A stretch of DNA of 64,000 nt from the NCBI RefSeq assembly GCF_000244875.1, contig NC_016791.1, positions 4,345,001-4,409,000 of the forward strand, read 5' to 3'. Made by a program: the position numbers and the translations under genes. Below are positions 27,940 through 37,044 of this stretch, piece by piece. The first letter of the stretch is position 1; each line of letters begins with the position of its first letter. The DNA is from Clostridium sp. BNL1100 (GTDB lineage Bacteria > Bacillota > Clostridia > Acetivibrionales > DSM-1351). The notes beneath the pieces were generated by a model that worked only from the letters and a program-made list of their open reading frames with translations, was not told the DNA's origin and ran no database searches.

Positions 27940-28584
27940 TTAGGCTTTCTGTTCTTCTAGATATTTCTCCAATTTACGTTTTACACGCTGTAACGCATTG
28001 TCTATGGATTTTACATGCCTGTCCAAATCTTCCGCAATTTCCTGATATGATTTACCGTCAAGGTATGAAGTCAAAACTTCCCATTCAAGGGAACTCAAAA
28101 TCTCACCCATCTTATTTTCTATGCCACGGAATTCTTCCCTGTTTATAATCAGTTCTTCGGGGTCGCTTATACTCTCCTCACTGATTATGTCCATCAAAGT
28201 ACGGTCTGATTCTTCGTCAAAAATGGGTTTGTTTAAAGAGACATATGAATTTAATGGAATATGTTTTTGTCTGGTAGCAGTTTTAATAGCGGTAATTATT
28301 TGTCTGGTAATACAGAGTTCTGCAAATGCTCTGAAGGATGAAAGCTTGTCCCCTTTATAGTCCCGGATAGCCTTAAAAAGTCCAATCATACCTTCCTGAA
28401 TAATGTCTTCTCTGTCTGCACCTATCAGGAAGTACGTTCTGGCTTTTGCCCGAACAAAGCTTTTATACTTGTTAATAAGATATTCCAGAGCTTGTTGGTC
28501 ACCTGCTCTAGCCTCTAATATTACATCTTCGTCAACCATACCAGAATATGTTTGATAGACCTCAGCCTTTAAGTTTATTTTCAA
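27940..28584 (-). CDS. sigH: RNA polymerase sigma-H factor (stationary phase/sporulation)
   Basis: Region 2 contains YLINKYKSFVRAKARTYF and GADREDIIQEGMIGLFKAIRDY, almost a family signature for SigH. Region 4 ends with the HTH SYQEIAEDLDRHVKSIDNAL. I favour TTG at 28584, which has GGGGG 8 nt upstream; an ATG at 28599 has no SD. The product is about 214 residues. It directs early sporulation and competence-type genes in Bacilli and Clostridia. The position next to rlmB and mrnC is the conserved Firmicutes order. Its promoter is a perfect sigma-A type with a dyad over the -10. Confidence 0.93.
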   Translation of the reverse strand: MKINLKAEVYQTYSGMVDEDVILEARAGDQQALEYLINKYKSFVRAKARTYFLIGADREDIIQEGMIGLFKAIRDYKGDKLSSFRAFAELCITRQIITAIKTATRQKHIPLNSYVSLNKPIFDEESDRTLMDIISEESISDPEELIINREEFRGIENKMGEILSSLEWEVLTSYLDGKSYQEIAEDLDRHVKSIDNALQRVKRKLEKYLEEQKA

Positions 28585-28643
28585 TACAGTTGCCCCCATT
28601 TTGGCTTACATAAGTATGGTAAGAATTACAACTAAATAAAGAT

Positions 28644-28689
28644 ATAGACACTCATTTAAAATTATAAGTGTCTATGTCCCATATGTCAA
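28644..28689 (-). promoter_or_regulatory. sigH promoter with dyad
   Basis: Minus-strand TTGACA (28684-28689), 17-bp spacer, TATAAT (28661-28666), both boxes perfect. A 9-bp inverted repeat (ATAGACACT 28644-28652 / AGTGTCTAT 28667-28675) flanks the -10, with one arm in the spacer and the other at the transcript start. This suggests a repressor site, although the RNA end could also fold. Confidence 0.7.
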
Positions 28690-28792
28690 GTTACTTTACT
28701 TTACTGAATTTATCCGGCTCCCGAAAACCCCAGTTTTCCTGCCGAATATACTTTTATTGTGCTTTTATGGGGTTTACTTAAAAAATGTACTT

Positions 28793-29752
28793 CTATTTAC
28801 CTCTTTGTTTTAGTATCTCATACATAACTATAGCTGCTGCAACAGATGCATTTAATGAGCTGATTTCCCCCTGCATAGGGATATTAACAACAAAATCACA
28901 TTTCTCTCTTACAAGTTTACCCATTCCTTCGCCTTCACTTCCCACGACAAGAGCCATCGGGCCTTTCAAGTCGCTTTCGTAAAAAGCTTTTTCTCCTGTA
29001 GAATCAGTTCCAACAACCCAGACATTATTTTTCTTGAGATATTCTATAGTCTGGGAAATATTTGTTACCCTTGAAACCGGTACATACTCCACCGCCCCGG
29101 CTGATGCCTTTGACACTGCCGAAGTAAGTCCTATGGCCCTTCTCTTTGGAATAATTACCCCATGAGCTCCTACAGCATTGGCTGTTCTTAAGATTGCACC
29201 GAAATTATGGGGGTCAGAAATCTCATCCAGTATGATAATAAACGGAGGCTGGCCCTTCTCCTGAGCAGCTGCAAGTATATCGTCTACTTCCACATAATCC
29301 TTAACTGCAACATAAGCTATAACTCCCTGATGAGATCTGGTTGTAGACATTCCGTCAAGTATATTTTTGTCAACCTCAGTAGTAATAATCCCTTTTTGCC
29401 TTGCCATAGCTATAATCTGGCGAATAGAGCCTTCCTTTTCGCCCTTTGCTATAAACAGCTTATTTATTGTTCTGTTCGCTTTCAGAGCCTCCATTACGGA
29501 GTTTCTTCCCTCAAGCTTGTCACTTTCCTCTGGGACAACATTATCTTTTTCAATGTTTTCAAACTCGGTATCTTTTACAGGTGTCGCATAGGTTCCTCTC
29601 TTTGCAGGCTCACTCTTGAACCCCTTGCGTTCTTCCGGCTTTACCCCACGTTTTTTACTGTCTCCAGAAAAATTCTTCCTTCCATAGTCAGAAGTGGGGC
29701 CCTTTTTATCATAACGGGCATTACCTGGTCTTCTGTTTCTTGATTCTGCCAT
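28793..29752 (-). CDS. rlmB: 23S rRNA (guanosine-2'-O-)-methyltransferase RlmB / TrmH family
   Basis: 319 residues. The first about 75 residues are a basic, low-complexity extension (SRNRRPGNARYDKKG...) not found in short homologues. Then comes the SpoU substrate-binding domain (EGRNSVMEALKANRTINKLF) and the SPOUT knot: LDEISDPHNFGAILRTANA, then LVVGSEGEGMGKLV and the SLNASVAAAIVMYE motif. It methylates a ribose in 23S rRNA with SAM. It follows mrnC by 31 nt. The SD is weak. Confidence 0.93.
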   Translation of the reverse strand: MAESRNRRPGNARYDKKGPTSDYGRKNFSGDSKKRGVKPEERKGFKSEPAKRGTYATPVKDTEFENIEKDNVVPEESDKLEGRNSVMEALKANRTINKLFIAKGEKEGSIRQIIAMARQKGIITTEVDKNILDGMSTTRSHQGVIAYVAVKDYVEVDDILAAAQEKGQPPFIIILDEISDPHNFGAILRTANAVGAHGVIIPKRRAIGLTSAVSKASAGAVEYVPVSRVTNISQTIEYLKKNNVWVVGTDSTGEKAFYESDLKGPMALVVGSEGEGMGKLVREKCDFVVNIPMQGEISSLNASVAAAIVMYEILKQRGK

Positions 29753-29783
29753 ATTCTTAATTCCACGCTTTCATCGTTATTTG

Positions 29784-30203
29784 TTATTCTTCAACTGCCA
29801 GTCTTAAAATTTCCATAAGCCGTTCGTAGTTGTTTGTTAGGTATAAATATCCTATCAATGCCTCAAAGCCGGTAGAATACCTGTAATCTGTAACATCTGC
29901 ATGTTTCGGAACAGTTGCCGATTTGGCATTGCGGCCTCTCCTGACAATATCCTGCTCGTCCGCAGTAAGTCTGTCGTTAACACGGTGAACTATATCTGCC
30001 TGAGACTTTGCTTTAACATACTTGACAGACATCTTATGAAGCATATTTACATTTGACTTGCTGTTTACTACAAGCATAGTACGTATATAAACTTCATAAA
30101 CCGCATCCCCTATATAAGCTAAAACCAATGGCTGAAGATTCATCACATCCATCGGTTTAATATCGAAATCTTTGCGCATGTTTTGTATAGTTTCTTCAAA
30201 CAT
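29784..30203 (-). CDS. mrnC: Mini-ribonuclease 3 (MrnC)
   Basis: 139 residues, a single RNase III catalytic domain with no dsRNA-binding domain. LVLAYIGDAVYEVYIR contains the conserved Asp of the catalytic motif. RGRNAKSATVPKHADVTDYRYSTGFEALIGYLYL contains the second acidic cluster. It matures 23S rRNA in Firmicutes. GGAG lies 7 nt before the ATG. Operon with rlmB. Confidence 0.95.
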   Translation of the reverse strand: MFEETIQNMRKDFDIKPMDVMNLQPLVLAYIGDAVYEVYIRTMLVVNSKSNVNMLHKMSVKYVKAKSQADIVHRVNDRLTADEQDIVRRGRNAKSATVPKHADVTDYRYSTGFEALIGYLYLTNNYERLMEILRLAVEE

Positions 30204-30303
30204 TCATTTTCTCCAACTCTAATATGCCTTTTTATGCATATTTATTATACACGAAAGTAGCATATGTTAAAACAATTTTTATCCATCATTCCTTTTTGCT
30301 TAC

Positions 30304-30472
30304 TTATCCACAGCTAAAACGTAAATAGAGTGATATTTAACACGTTATCCACATTGTCTTTATGTTGTGGACATGTTTTTCTGTGGATAATGTGTATAAA
30401 TCTGTGTATATATTTAAAATAGGCTTATCCACCATGTGAATAATTCCGGGATAAATTACTGAATTATTCACA
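30304..30472. promoter_or_regulatory. Cluster of DnaA boxes between mrnC and xth
   Basis: Six perfect TTATNCACA 9-mers: 30304-30312 (+), 30345-30353 (+), 30382-30390 (-), 30391-30399 (-), 30435-30443 (-) and 30464-30472 (+). Two more match 8 of 9 (30403-30411 on the minus strand, 30425-30433 on the plus), and a weaker one is at 30366-30374. The last perfect box overlaps the xth stop codon. DnaA binding is expected from the density. No dnaA or dnaN is nearby, so this is probably not oriC but a titration or regulatory cluster. Confidence 0.8.
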
Positions 30473-31225
30473 CTTAATTGTCAATCCTACAGGACAATGA
30501 TCGGAACCCATAATGTCACAGTATATTTCAGCAGCTTCAATTCTATCCTTTAATGCCTCCGATATGCAGAAATAATCTATTCTCCAGCCTACATTCTTTT
30601 CTCTGGCTTTGAACATATATGACCACCATGTGTAGGCTCCCGTTTTATCCGGATACAGAGTTCTGAAAGTGTCCACAAACCCCTGCTCCAGAAGCTCGGA
30701 GAATTTTTCTCTTTCCTCCATGGTAAAGCCTGCACTTCTTTTATTTGAACGCGGATTCTTTATATCGATCTCCTGGTGAGCCACATTCATATCGCCGCAA
30801 ATTATAACAGGTTTAGTCTGCTCCAGCTGCTTCAGGTACACCCTGAAATCATCTTCCCACTTCATACGATATTCCAGTCTTTCAAGCTCTCTCTTGGAGT
30901 TTGGTGTATACACATTTACAAGAAAGTACTCCTCAAACTCCAGAGTTATAACCCTTCCTTCATTGTCGTGTTCCTCTATACCGATGCCGCAGGAAGATGA
31001 TACAGGCTTTATTTTTGTGAAAATAGCCGTACCAGAGTATCCTTTTTTAACAGCATAATTCCAATAATGTTCATAACCTTCAAGCTCCAGTTCAATCTGT
31101 CCTTCCTGAAGCTTTGTTTCCTGAACGCAGAATATATCCGCATCTACCTCTTTGAAAAAATCCCAAAAGCCCTTGCCAATACACGCCCTAAGCCCATTGA
31201 CATTCCATGAAACCAGCTTTGTCAT
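30464..31225 (-). CDS. xth: Exodeoxyribonuclease III (AP endonuclease)
   Basis: 253 residues, full length for the Xth/ExoA family. Motifs in order: SWNVNGLRACI, FCVQETKLQEGQ (catalytic Glu), VNVYTPNSKRELERLEYR, ICGDMNVAH (Asp/Asn), WRIDYFCIS and MGSDHCPVGL (catalytic His). It removes 3' blocking groups and nicks abasic sites. GGGAGA precedes the ATG. It is inserted, with the NlpC/P60 gene, between mrnC and cysS, a departure from the usual cysS-mrnC adjacency. Confidence 0.95.
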   Translation of the reverse strand: MTKLVSWNVNGLRACIGKGFWDFFKEVDADIFCVQETKLQEGQIELELEGYEHYWNYAVKKGYSGTAIFTKIKPVSSSCGIGIEEHDNEGRVITLEFEEYFLVNVYTPNSKRELERLEYRMKWEDDFRVYLKQLEQTKPVIICGDMNVAHQEIDIKNPRSNKRSAGFTMEEREKFSELLEQGFVDTFRTLYPDKTGAYTWWSYMFKAREKNVGWRIDYFCISEALKDRIEAAEIYCDIMGSDHCPVGLTIKCE

Positions 31226-31289
31226 AAGTATTTTCTCCCGTTGTAAAATAAATTAAATAAAGTATATCATAAACGTAAAAAAATTTCTT

Positions 31290-32123
31290 CTAGTTGAGAT
31301 TTGCCCCGAATGCCTTTGCAATTTTAATTAAGCAGACATCCAGCCATTTAACATCTCCAGCATGATTATACCAGTATACATTGTCAATACCTGCATTTTG
31401 GCTCAAAAAAGCAATAGCTTTAGCAAGCTCATTATAGTCATCAAGTACAGCCACCTTTACAAAACCGATTTTTCCGTTTAAATTTATCTGATACCATCCG
31501 TTGTCTGTTTCCCCTGTCACATGTACAAGGCTCCCCACATTTATGATTCCTATGCCTGCTGTATTATCAAATGGCTGTTCATTTACCGTAGTTTTAACTT
31601 TTGCCTTTTTAATTGCATTTACAGGTTTAATAATCGCTTCGGGCTTTTGGTCTTCGAAGAAGTTCAGTCTGCCGAAAGTATTAAATGATGGAAAAACCTG
31701 TGTTTCAACCACCCCATAAAAAGTTCCTCTTGCATGAATAATTCTGCCGTTTCCCATAAATACACCTACATGAACTATACCCGAACTCGTTTTATTAAAA
31801 CATAAATCTCCTGCCTGTAAATCCTTTGATTCTATAGGCTTGCATAGCTGAGAATAAATTGCCTGTGCAGTATAATCAGCGGTATTTGCAATAAGCCCCA
31901 TTTTCCTCAGGGTATAAACAATTAGTCCTGAACAGTCATAATATTCTTTTCCCAACCATCTTTCAGCGGAAAAGCTGTTAAAATAGTAATGGGATTTCCC
32001 AAACCGTTTAACCAGTTCTGCCAAGGCTTCCTTCGTCAAAGGCTTATCGTTCTGTCCTCCAAAAACATAGCCGCTGCCAAGCTTTGACCTGACAATTCCT
32101 ATAAATTCCTGCAACCTGTTCAT
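31290..32123 (-). CDS. NlpC/P60-type cysteine hydrolase with C-terminal SH3-like domain
   Basis: 277 residues. The N-terminal half carries the NlpC/P60 triad: Cys in YYDCSGLIVYTLRKMG, His in GIVHVGVFMGNG and a third polar residue in RIIHARG. The C-terminal half (about 185-230) has a bacterial SH3-like stretch (GSLVHVTGETDNGWYQINLNGKIGFVK). No signal peptide or membrane helix is present, unusual for a peptidoglycan endopeptidase. It could be released by lysis, exported otherwise, or act on an intracellular or spore substrate. GGAG precedes the ATG. Confidence 0.85.
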   Translation of the reverse strand: MNRLQEFIGIVRSKLGSGYVFGGQNDKPLTKEALAELVKRFGKSHYYFNSFSAERWLGKEYYDCSGLIVYTLRKMGLIANTADYTAQAIYSQLCKPIESKDLQAGDLCFNKTSSGIVHVGVFMGNGRIIHARGTFYGVVETQVFPSFNTFGRLNFFEDQKPEAIIKPVNAIKKAKVKTTVNEQPFDNTAGIGIINVGSLVHVTGETDNGWYQINLNGKIGFVKVAVLDDYNELAKAIAFLSQNAGIDNVYWYNHAGDVKWLDVCLIKIAKAFGANLN

Positions 32124-32183
32124 TAAATCACTCCTTCATATACTATTAAAAAATGTCTATTAACATAATATGAAGGAAAGCGC

Positions 32184-32216
32184 AAAAAAACACACCTTGG
32201 TTTTGCCCAAGGTGTG
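32184..32216 (-). terminator. Terminator after cysS
   Basis: A 10-bp perfect stem (CACACCTTGG / CCAAGGTGTG) with a 6-nt loop, followed on the minus strand by T7. Confidence 0.92.
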
Positions 32217-32256
32217 AAAGGATTTGAGAAATATATAAATTTTACTTGTTATCAAA

Positions 32257-33642
32257 TTACAAAAGCTTTAATTTAGGCCCATTTGCAGTATCTTCTACTG
32301 CATACCCCATAGCCTTTAATTCGTCTCTTATCTCATCTGAACGTTTCCAGTTCTTTTGGGCTCTGGCTTCTTGTCTTTCTTCCAGTAGTTTCTGAACCTC
32401 GGGACTTATTTCCGTTTCACCTGTGTTGTCCTTCTTTTTCTCCAGATTAAATCCGAATATTTTGTTCATTTTAGTAAGAAGCTCATATATCTCCTGTGAC
32501 TTTTTACCGTATCTGATTGCGTTCCAAGCCACTCCCAGAGCCTTTGGAATATTCAGGTCATCATTTACGGCATCTTCAAAATCACTGAGGAGTTCTTTTA
32601 CAACGGCACTGTCAATCTGTTCCTTTCCATCCTTGTGAGAAAGTACACCTTCCACAAACCTGTCATAGGAAACCTGTGCCGACTGCATAACATCCCATGT
32701 AAAGTTCAGCTTGTTTCTGTAGTGGGCGTTCAGACACATATATCTGAATGCCATAGGGTCGTAACCCTTTTCCTTTAAATTGTCTATGGTATAAGTATTA
32801 CCAAGGCTCTTTGACATTTTACCGTTGTTAACCATCATAAATTCACCGTGCATCCAGTAATTTACTGCCGGTTTTTCAAGAAGTGCCTCTGACTGGGCAA
32901 TTTCATTTTCATGATGAACGGGTATATGGTCAACTCCGCCTGTATGAATATCAAAGGTATCTCCAAGATATTTTCTTCCCATTGCAGAACACTCAATATG
33001 CCAACCGGGATATCCCATTCCCCATTCGCTTGGCCACTGCATGATGTGTTCCTTTGGAGCCTTTTTCCATATAGCAAAGTCCGCAGGATGATGCTTTTCC
33101 TCATTTACCTCAACTCTTGCTCCTGCAATCTGGTCTTCAAGGTTGGCCCTTGAAAGCTTTCCGTATTCGTCAAATTTTTGTATGTCAAAATATATTCCAT
33201 CGCTGGTTTCATATCCATAGCCCTTGTCAACAAGACCATGAACAAATTCCAACATTTCCGGAATATGCTCAGTTGCTTTTGGTACTATTTCAGGAATCTG
33301 TATATTAAGAGCCTTTATATCTTTCATAAAAATGTTAGTATAGTATTCTGCGATTTCCCAGGGCGTCTTTTTCTGTTCACGGGCACCCTTTACCATTTTG
33401 TCCTCGCCCTCGTCCTCATCTGAAACAAGATGACCTACGTCTGTAATATTCATAACATGTTTAAGGCTGTATCCGTTATATTCCAGAACCCTCCTGAGTA
33501 TATCCATAAATACATATGTGCGGAGGTTTCCTATATGTGCATAATTATAAACGGTAGGACCACAGGAATATATACGTACCTCTTTATCATCAATAGGCTT
33601 GAAATCTTCTTTTTGCCTTGAAAGTGTATTGTAGACCTTCAT
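32257..33642 (-). CDS. cysS: Cysteinyl-tRNA synthetase
   Basis: 461 residues, class I. CGPTVYNYAHIGNLRTY holds the zinc-binding Cys27 and the HIGH-type motif (HIGN). WHIECSAMGRKYLG and HHENEIAQSEA carry further zinc and anticodon-recognition residues. NGKMSKSLGN is the KMSKS loop. GAGGAG precedes the ATG. It is 23 nt downstream of cysE, the conserved Firmicutes pair linking cysteine synthesis to its tRNA charging. No T-box is seen upstream of the pair. Confidence 0.97.
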   Translation of the reverse strand: MKVYNTLSRQKEDFKPIDDKEVRIYSCGPTVYNYAHIGNLRTYVFMDILRRVLEYNGYSLKHVMNITDVGHLVSDEDEGEDKMVKGAREQKKTPWEIAEYYTNIFMKDIKALNIQIPEIVPKATEHIPEMLEFVHGLVDKGYGYETSDGIYFDIQKFDEYGKLSRANLEDQIAGARVEVNEEKHHPADFAIWKKAPKEHIMQWPSEWGMGYPGWHIECSAMGRKYLGDTFDIHTGGVDHIPVHHENEIAQSEALLEKPAVNYWMHGEFMMVNNGKMSKSLGNTYTIDNLKEKGYDPMAFRYMCLNAHYRNKLNFTWDVMQSAQVSYDRFVEGVLSHKDGKEQIDSAVVKELLSDFEDAVNDDLNIPKALGVAWNAIRYGKKSQEIYELLTKMNKIFGFNLEKKKDNTGETEISPEVQKLLEERQEARAQKNWKRSDEIRDELKAMGYAVEDTANGPKLKLL

Positions 33643-33665
33643 TTCTCTTCTCCTCTCATGTACAT

Positions 33666-34373
33666 CTATTTATTAATTGTATTATTATCATTCTTTTTAT
33701 TCAAGGGCTGAGAATTCCCACCTGACACCCTTTCACTGTTGCATATCATATTTTCAAAATGCTGCAAACGATTTGCGAGTTTACATATCTCCTGTGACAA
33801 TGGATCCGGCATGTGTATCTGATCCAGAGACTCGGACGGACAATCAACTCTCTTACCTGCCTTTTTAACAGTTCTCCCTTTTACCCCTACCACTGTGGAA
33901 TATGGCTCAACCTCAAAGGATACAAAAGTATTTGCTCCTATGGTTGAATTATCTCCAATATTGAAGGGCCCTAACACCTTTGCTCCTGCCCCAATAAGTA
34001 CATTATTCCCAACTGTGGGATGACGTTTCCTGCCCTTGTCCTTACCTGTTCCTCCAAGGGTAACTCCGTGGTAAATTGTACAGTTATCCCCTATTTCCGC
34101 TGACTCTCCTATAACAACACCCATTCCGTGATCTATAAACAAACCGCTACCTATTTTGGCACCGGGATGTATCTCTATACCTGTAAAATGTCTGCCAAAC
34201 TGCGATATAAACCTGGCTATAAAAAACCTTTTCTTTTTATAAAACCAATGAGCTATCCTATGATATACAAGAGCATGAAAACCCGGATACAGTAAAACGA
34301 CCTCCAGTGTACTCTTCGCAGCAGGGTCACGACTCGCTATTGATTTCGCATCATACATCAGACCTTTTTTCAT
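33666..34373 (-). CDS. cysE: Serine O-acetyltransferase
   Basis: 235 residues. The short N-terminal helical region of the Gram-positive CysE form leads to a left-handed beta-helix of hexapeptide repeats. Key stretches are [32 protein letters not shown] and [19 protein letters not shown], with the catalytic His residues. It makes O-acetylserine for cysteine synthesis. AAAGGA lies 6 nt before the ATG. First gene of the cysE-cysS operon. Confidence 0.96.
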   Translation of the reverse strand: MKKGLMYDAKSIASRDPAAKSTLEVVLLYPGFHALVYHRIAHWFYKKKRFFIARFISQFGRHFTGIEIHPGAKIGSGLFIDHGMGVVIGESAEIGDNCTIYHGVTLGGTGKDKGRKRHPTVGNNVLIGAGAKVLGPFNIGDNSTIGANTFVSFEVEPYSTVVGVKGRTVKKAGKRVDCPSESLDQIHMPDPLSQEICKLANRLQHFENMICNSERVSGGNSQPLNKKNDNNTINK

Positions 34374-34509
34374 ACTTTATCCTTTATATATAAATTAAAT
34401 TCTAAATCATTATATTCTTAATTCAAAAAATCAATCCTGTACAGCTATAGTAATTTTAACAGTTTTAATTTTCTATGTAAATAAGGATACATTGACAGTA
34501 TAAAGCATA

Positions 34510-34537
34510 ATAAAAAAGGAAGGAACTAAATCCTTCC
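34510..34537 (-). terminator. Terminator of the gene at 34561
   Basis: A 7-bp stem GGAAGGA / TCCTTCC with a 6-nt loop, followed on the minus strand by TTTTTTATTATG. Confidence 0.8.
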
Positions 34538-34560
34538 TCTTTCACCTTACAGTTGCTACG

Positions 34561-35439
34561 CTAGTCCTCGCATCCATTCACATCTTCAAGTAAAAGCCTT
34601 TCTTGATCTGTCGCACCGGGGAAATCAAATTTTTGAGGTGGATAGAACTCATCATATGGAAAATCGAACGTATCAAACAATTCACATGCGTTGTCATCTG
34701 TTCCTGCAGGACAGTGCTTATGCGGATATGAAAAATCGAAAGCAGGTATTAAGAGTGGTACAACCCTTGCAAGACTAACTATTGAGAATAATCCTACTGT
34801 AACGTACACTCTTCTTGTAAGTACAGGTCCAGGCTGTGGGCCGGGTCCTCTTTCCATTTCCCTGTCATCATCCAGTTTGTCTAAACAGCTCTTTGTTCTT
34901 GCAGTTAACGGAATAGGCTCAGCAACTTCTATCTTACAGAAAGGCAGGTTACTTTGCTGCAGCTCGGCATTTGATTGGATGTCCAGTGCCCTTGGCTGGT
35001 AAAGTGACTTAAATATCTTAACTCCGCCTTCTGAACCGAATAATATTATTTTCTTGTCGTAGGATATGTTGCCTTCTACTGAAGTTATCTGAATTCTTTC
35101 TCTGCCTCCCACAGTTATTCTGGTAAAGAAATCAAGTGTTACAGCTATAATAAATTTGACATCTACAGCATAAAAGCCTCTCTTAAATGGAACTGCTTCT
35201 ATATCCGTTATAACATCATTTACCTCTGCCGTTCTAATTTTAACGTTAAAGGAATCATTGATAGCACGAACTTCAGCATCCGTAAGACGATCAAAATATA
35301 CTCTTGCATTTTCTATACAATCCCTATCCTTACATGAATCGTATATTTTTTCAGCATGTACACCGACGGCTTCTCTTATTTTACTGAGATCTCTCTCACA
35401 AATAAGCCCCGAGACCACTCTGTCATTATCTTGACCCAT
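34561..35439 (-). CDS. Conserved protein of spore-forming Clostridia, function unknown
   Basis: 292 residues, no signal peptide or clear membrane helix. It resembles a family I recall from Clostridia genomes, opening RVVSGLICERDLSKIREAV with a cysteine-containing KDRDCIENARVYF segment. VPFKRGFYAVDVKFIIAVTLDFF and KKIILFGSEGGVKIFKS follow. The C-terminal third is rich in Pro, Asp and Phe (GPGPQPGPVL, FDFPYDEFYPP). Distribution in spore formers suggests a spore-coat or sporulation role, but that is recollection rather than proof. It is divergent from the gene at 35580. Confidence 0.75.
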   Translation of the reverse strand: MGQDNDRVVSGLICERDLSKIREAVGVHAEKIYDSCKDRDCIENARVYFDRLTDAEVRAINDSFNVKIRTAEVNDVITDIEAVPFKRGFYAVDVKFIIAVTLDFFTRITVGGRERIQITSVEGNISYDKKIILFGSEGGVKIFKSLYQPRALDIQSNAELQQSNLPFCKIEVAEPIPLTARTKSCLDKLDDDREMERGPGPQPGPVLTRRVYVTVGLFSIVSLARVVPLLIPAFDFSYPHKHCPAGTDDNACELFDTFDFPYDEFYPPQKFDFPGATDQERLLLEDVNGCED

Positions 35440-35579
35440 AAAAATCCCCCTTAATTGCAGTTGTTTGATGATTTCCCTTAATTACATATTATGTTATTTA
35501 AACAAATGTGTGATTACTTTGTTTTGTTACTAAACAGCTAATTTTAAGCATATATATTAATGATTGGAGGCCGATAAAT

Positions 35580-37016
35580 ATGTACAATCCCAACAACAAA
35601 CAATTTGTATTTAAAGATTCCGAGGGCAAGCTTTGGAATTTTTACTATGATACCAATCAGGGAATATGTTACAGCGTATTTTCTAAAAGATTCGCCTGGT
35701 CGGAGCCCAGAGTAGTGCAGTCAGAAGCCTATGAGCAATTCTATGTGGAAATCGATGAAAAGGATTGCTTCCATATCATTTATCAGGATAAGAAAGGTAA
35801 TATTATTTATTGTTTTATGCAGCAAAATGAAACAGTTAAGGCGTTACCCGTCCTTACCAGTAAATCACACTCTGTATTTAACAAACATTTATCGTTGATT
35901 GTTGCAAATAGTTCCGTACATATTTTCTTTATAATTGAACATAACGGAATATATATGCTGTCCTATCAGACAATAACCGATGGTGTTCCTGTTGCACCCA
36001 AAAAAGTGGATAATATAACTATACTCCCAAACCCTTACACGGTTGTTTATGACTTGAATGATGATATATATGTCTTTTACCATATATCTGACGGAAAGAA
36101 TAACCAAATAGGTTACAAGAAGTATTCTACGGTTAATAAAACCTGGAGCGAGTATTCACAAATTACCATGTTTTCCTCCAACAGTCAGAATCCGAGAGTA
36201 GTCGTTGACAGAAACGGTATCTTCCATATCTGTTATGTAAGAAAACAGGATAAACAGTTTCAGTTGGTATATCAACAAAAAATACCGGACAGAAACATGT
36301 GGACATCTGAAAGCATTCTGGCAGCTTCGGGTACTCCTATTTCCAACTTTTCAATACTATCCGTAAAGAGTAGCCTGGTGATATATTACCTTAAGGATGA
36401 TGCCCTTAATTCATTTATATCAAATGATTCCGGAGCCAGTTTCACAAAATCCCCTAAAAGCACCTCTCTTTCAAGGCAGCATATTTGTGTCAGATATAAG
36501 TCAAATAGCCTATATGAGCATGTCCAGTCCAACGAAATACCAGCCACATTTGTAAACGGCTTTAAGTTAATGTTTACACATGATTCCATGGATTGGGAAA
36601 GCGGTCTTAGCACTGATGAAATGAGAGCCATTATAACAACGGAACTTAAATTATTGAAAAGACAGGTAGCAGATTTAAAAGAAGCCCAAAATATTATTTT
36701 TAATAATATTAAAGCTATTGAGTCAAATCAACAGAATATGGAGCTCTCTCTTATGAAAGAAATATCTAAAATACTGATAGGCATGAAACCGGGAAACCCG
36801 AGTACCGAACCGATAGAGGCAAATAGAAGCACCTACGTAGCAGACCTTCCGAATAATATAAAGCGAACTAACAATCCCTATACCCAATCCTTTACCAATC
36901 TCCCAAAATCCCGAGAAGAATTGAAGCGTCTATTTTCAGACAGGGTTAAGAGAAAGGTACGCTTGATTAAAAATTTTAAAGGAGTATGGAAAATAAAAAG
37001 AAAAAAAGATAAGTAA
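35580..37016 (+). CDS. Predicted beta-propeller protein with C-terminal coiled coil
   Basis: 478 residues, no signal peptide. Residues 1-335 contain repeated blocks of alternating strands with aromatic turns, such as FHIIYQDKKGNIIYCF, VHIFFIIEHNGIYMLSYQ, DIYVFYHISDGKNNQIGYK and FHICYVRKQDKQFQLVYQ. The spacing (about 45-50 residues) suggests a propeller of the sialidase-like kind. Residues 345-395 form a coiled coil (ELKLLKRQVADLKEAQNIIFNNIKAIESNQQ). The last 30 residues are strongly basic. Function unknown; the basic tail may bind nucleic acid or an anionic surface (inference). GGAGG precedes the ATG. Confidence 0.7.
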   Translation: MYNPNNKQFVFKDSEGKLWNFYYDTNQGICYSVFSKRFAWSEPRVVQSEAYEQFYVEIDEKDCFHIIYQDKKGNIIYCFMQQNETVKALPVLTSKSHSVFNKHLSLIVANSSVHIFFIIEHNGIYMLSYQTITDGVPVAPKKVDNITILPNPYTVVYDLNDDIYVFYHISDGKNNQIGYKKYSTVNKTWSEYSQITMFSSNSQNPRVVVDRNGIFHICYVRKQDKQFQLVYQQKIPDRNMWTSESILAASGTPISNFSILSVKSSLVIYYLKDDALNSFISNDSGASFTKSPKSTSLSRQHICVRYKSNSLYEHVQSNEIPATFVNGFKLMFTHDSMDWESGLSTDEMRAIITTELKLLKRQVADLKEAQNIIFNNIKAIESNQQNMELSLMKEISKILIGMKPGNPSTEPIEANRSTYVADLPNNIKRTNNPYTQSFTNLPKSREELKRLFSDRVKRKVRLIKNFKGVWKIKRKKDK

Positions 37017-37036
37017 AAGGGGCATATAAATGCCCC
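37012..37036 (-). terminator. Terminator of the 6S RNA
   Basis: GGGGCAT / ATGCCCC with a 4-nt loop, followed on the minus strand by TTTT. On the plus strand there is no T-run, so it serves the minus-strand RNA. It overlaps the stop codon of the gene at 35580. Confidence 0.8.
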
Positions 37037-37044
37037 TCGTCACT

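Noticed and set aside
30304-30472. The DnaA-box cluster as the chromosome origin oriC
   Set aside because: No dnaA, dnaN, recF, gyrB or rpmH nearby and no obvious unwinding region of AT-rich repeats. A titration or regulatory cluster is more likely.
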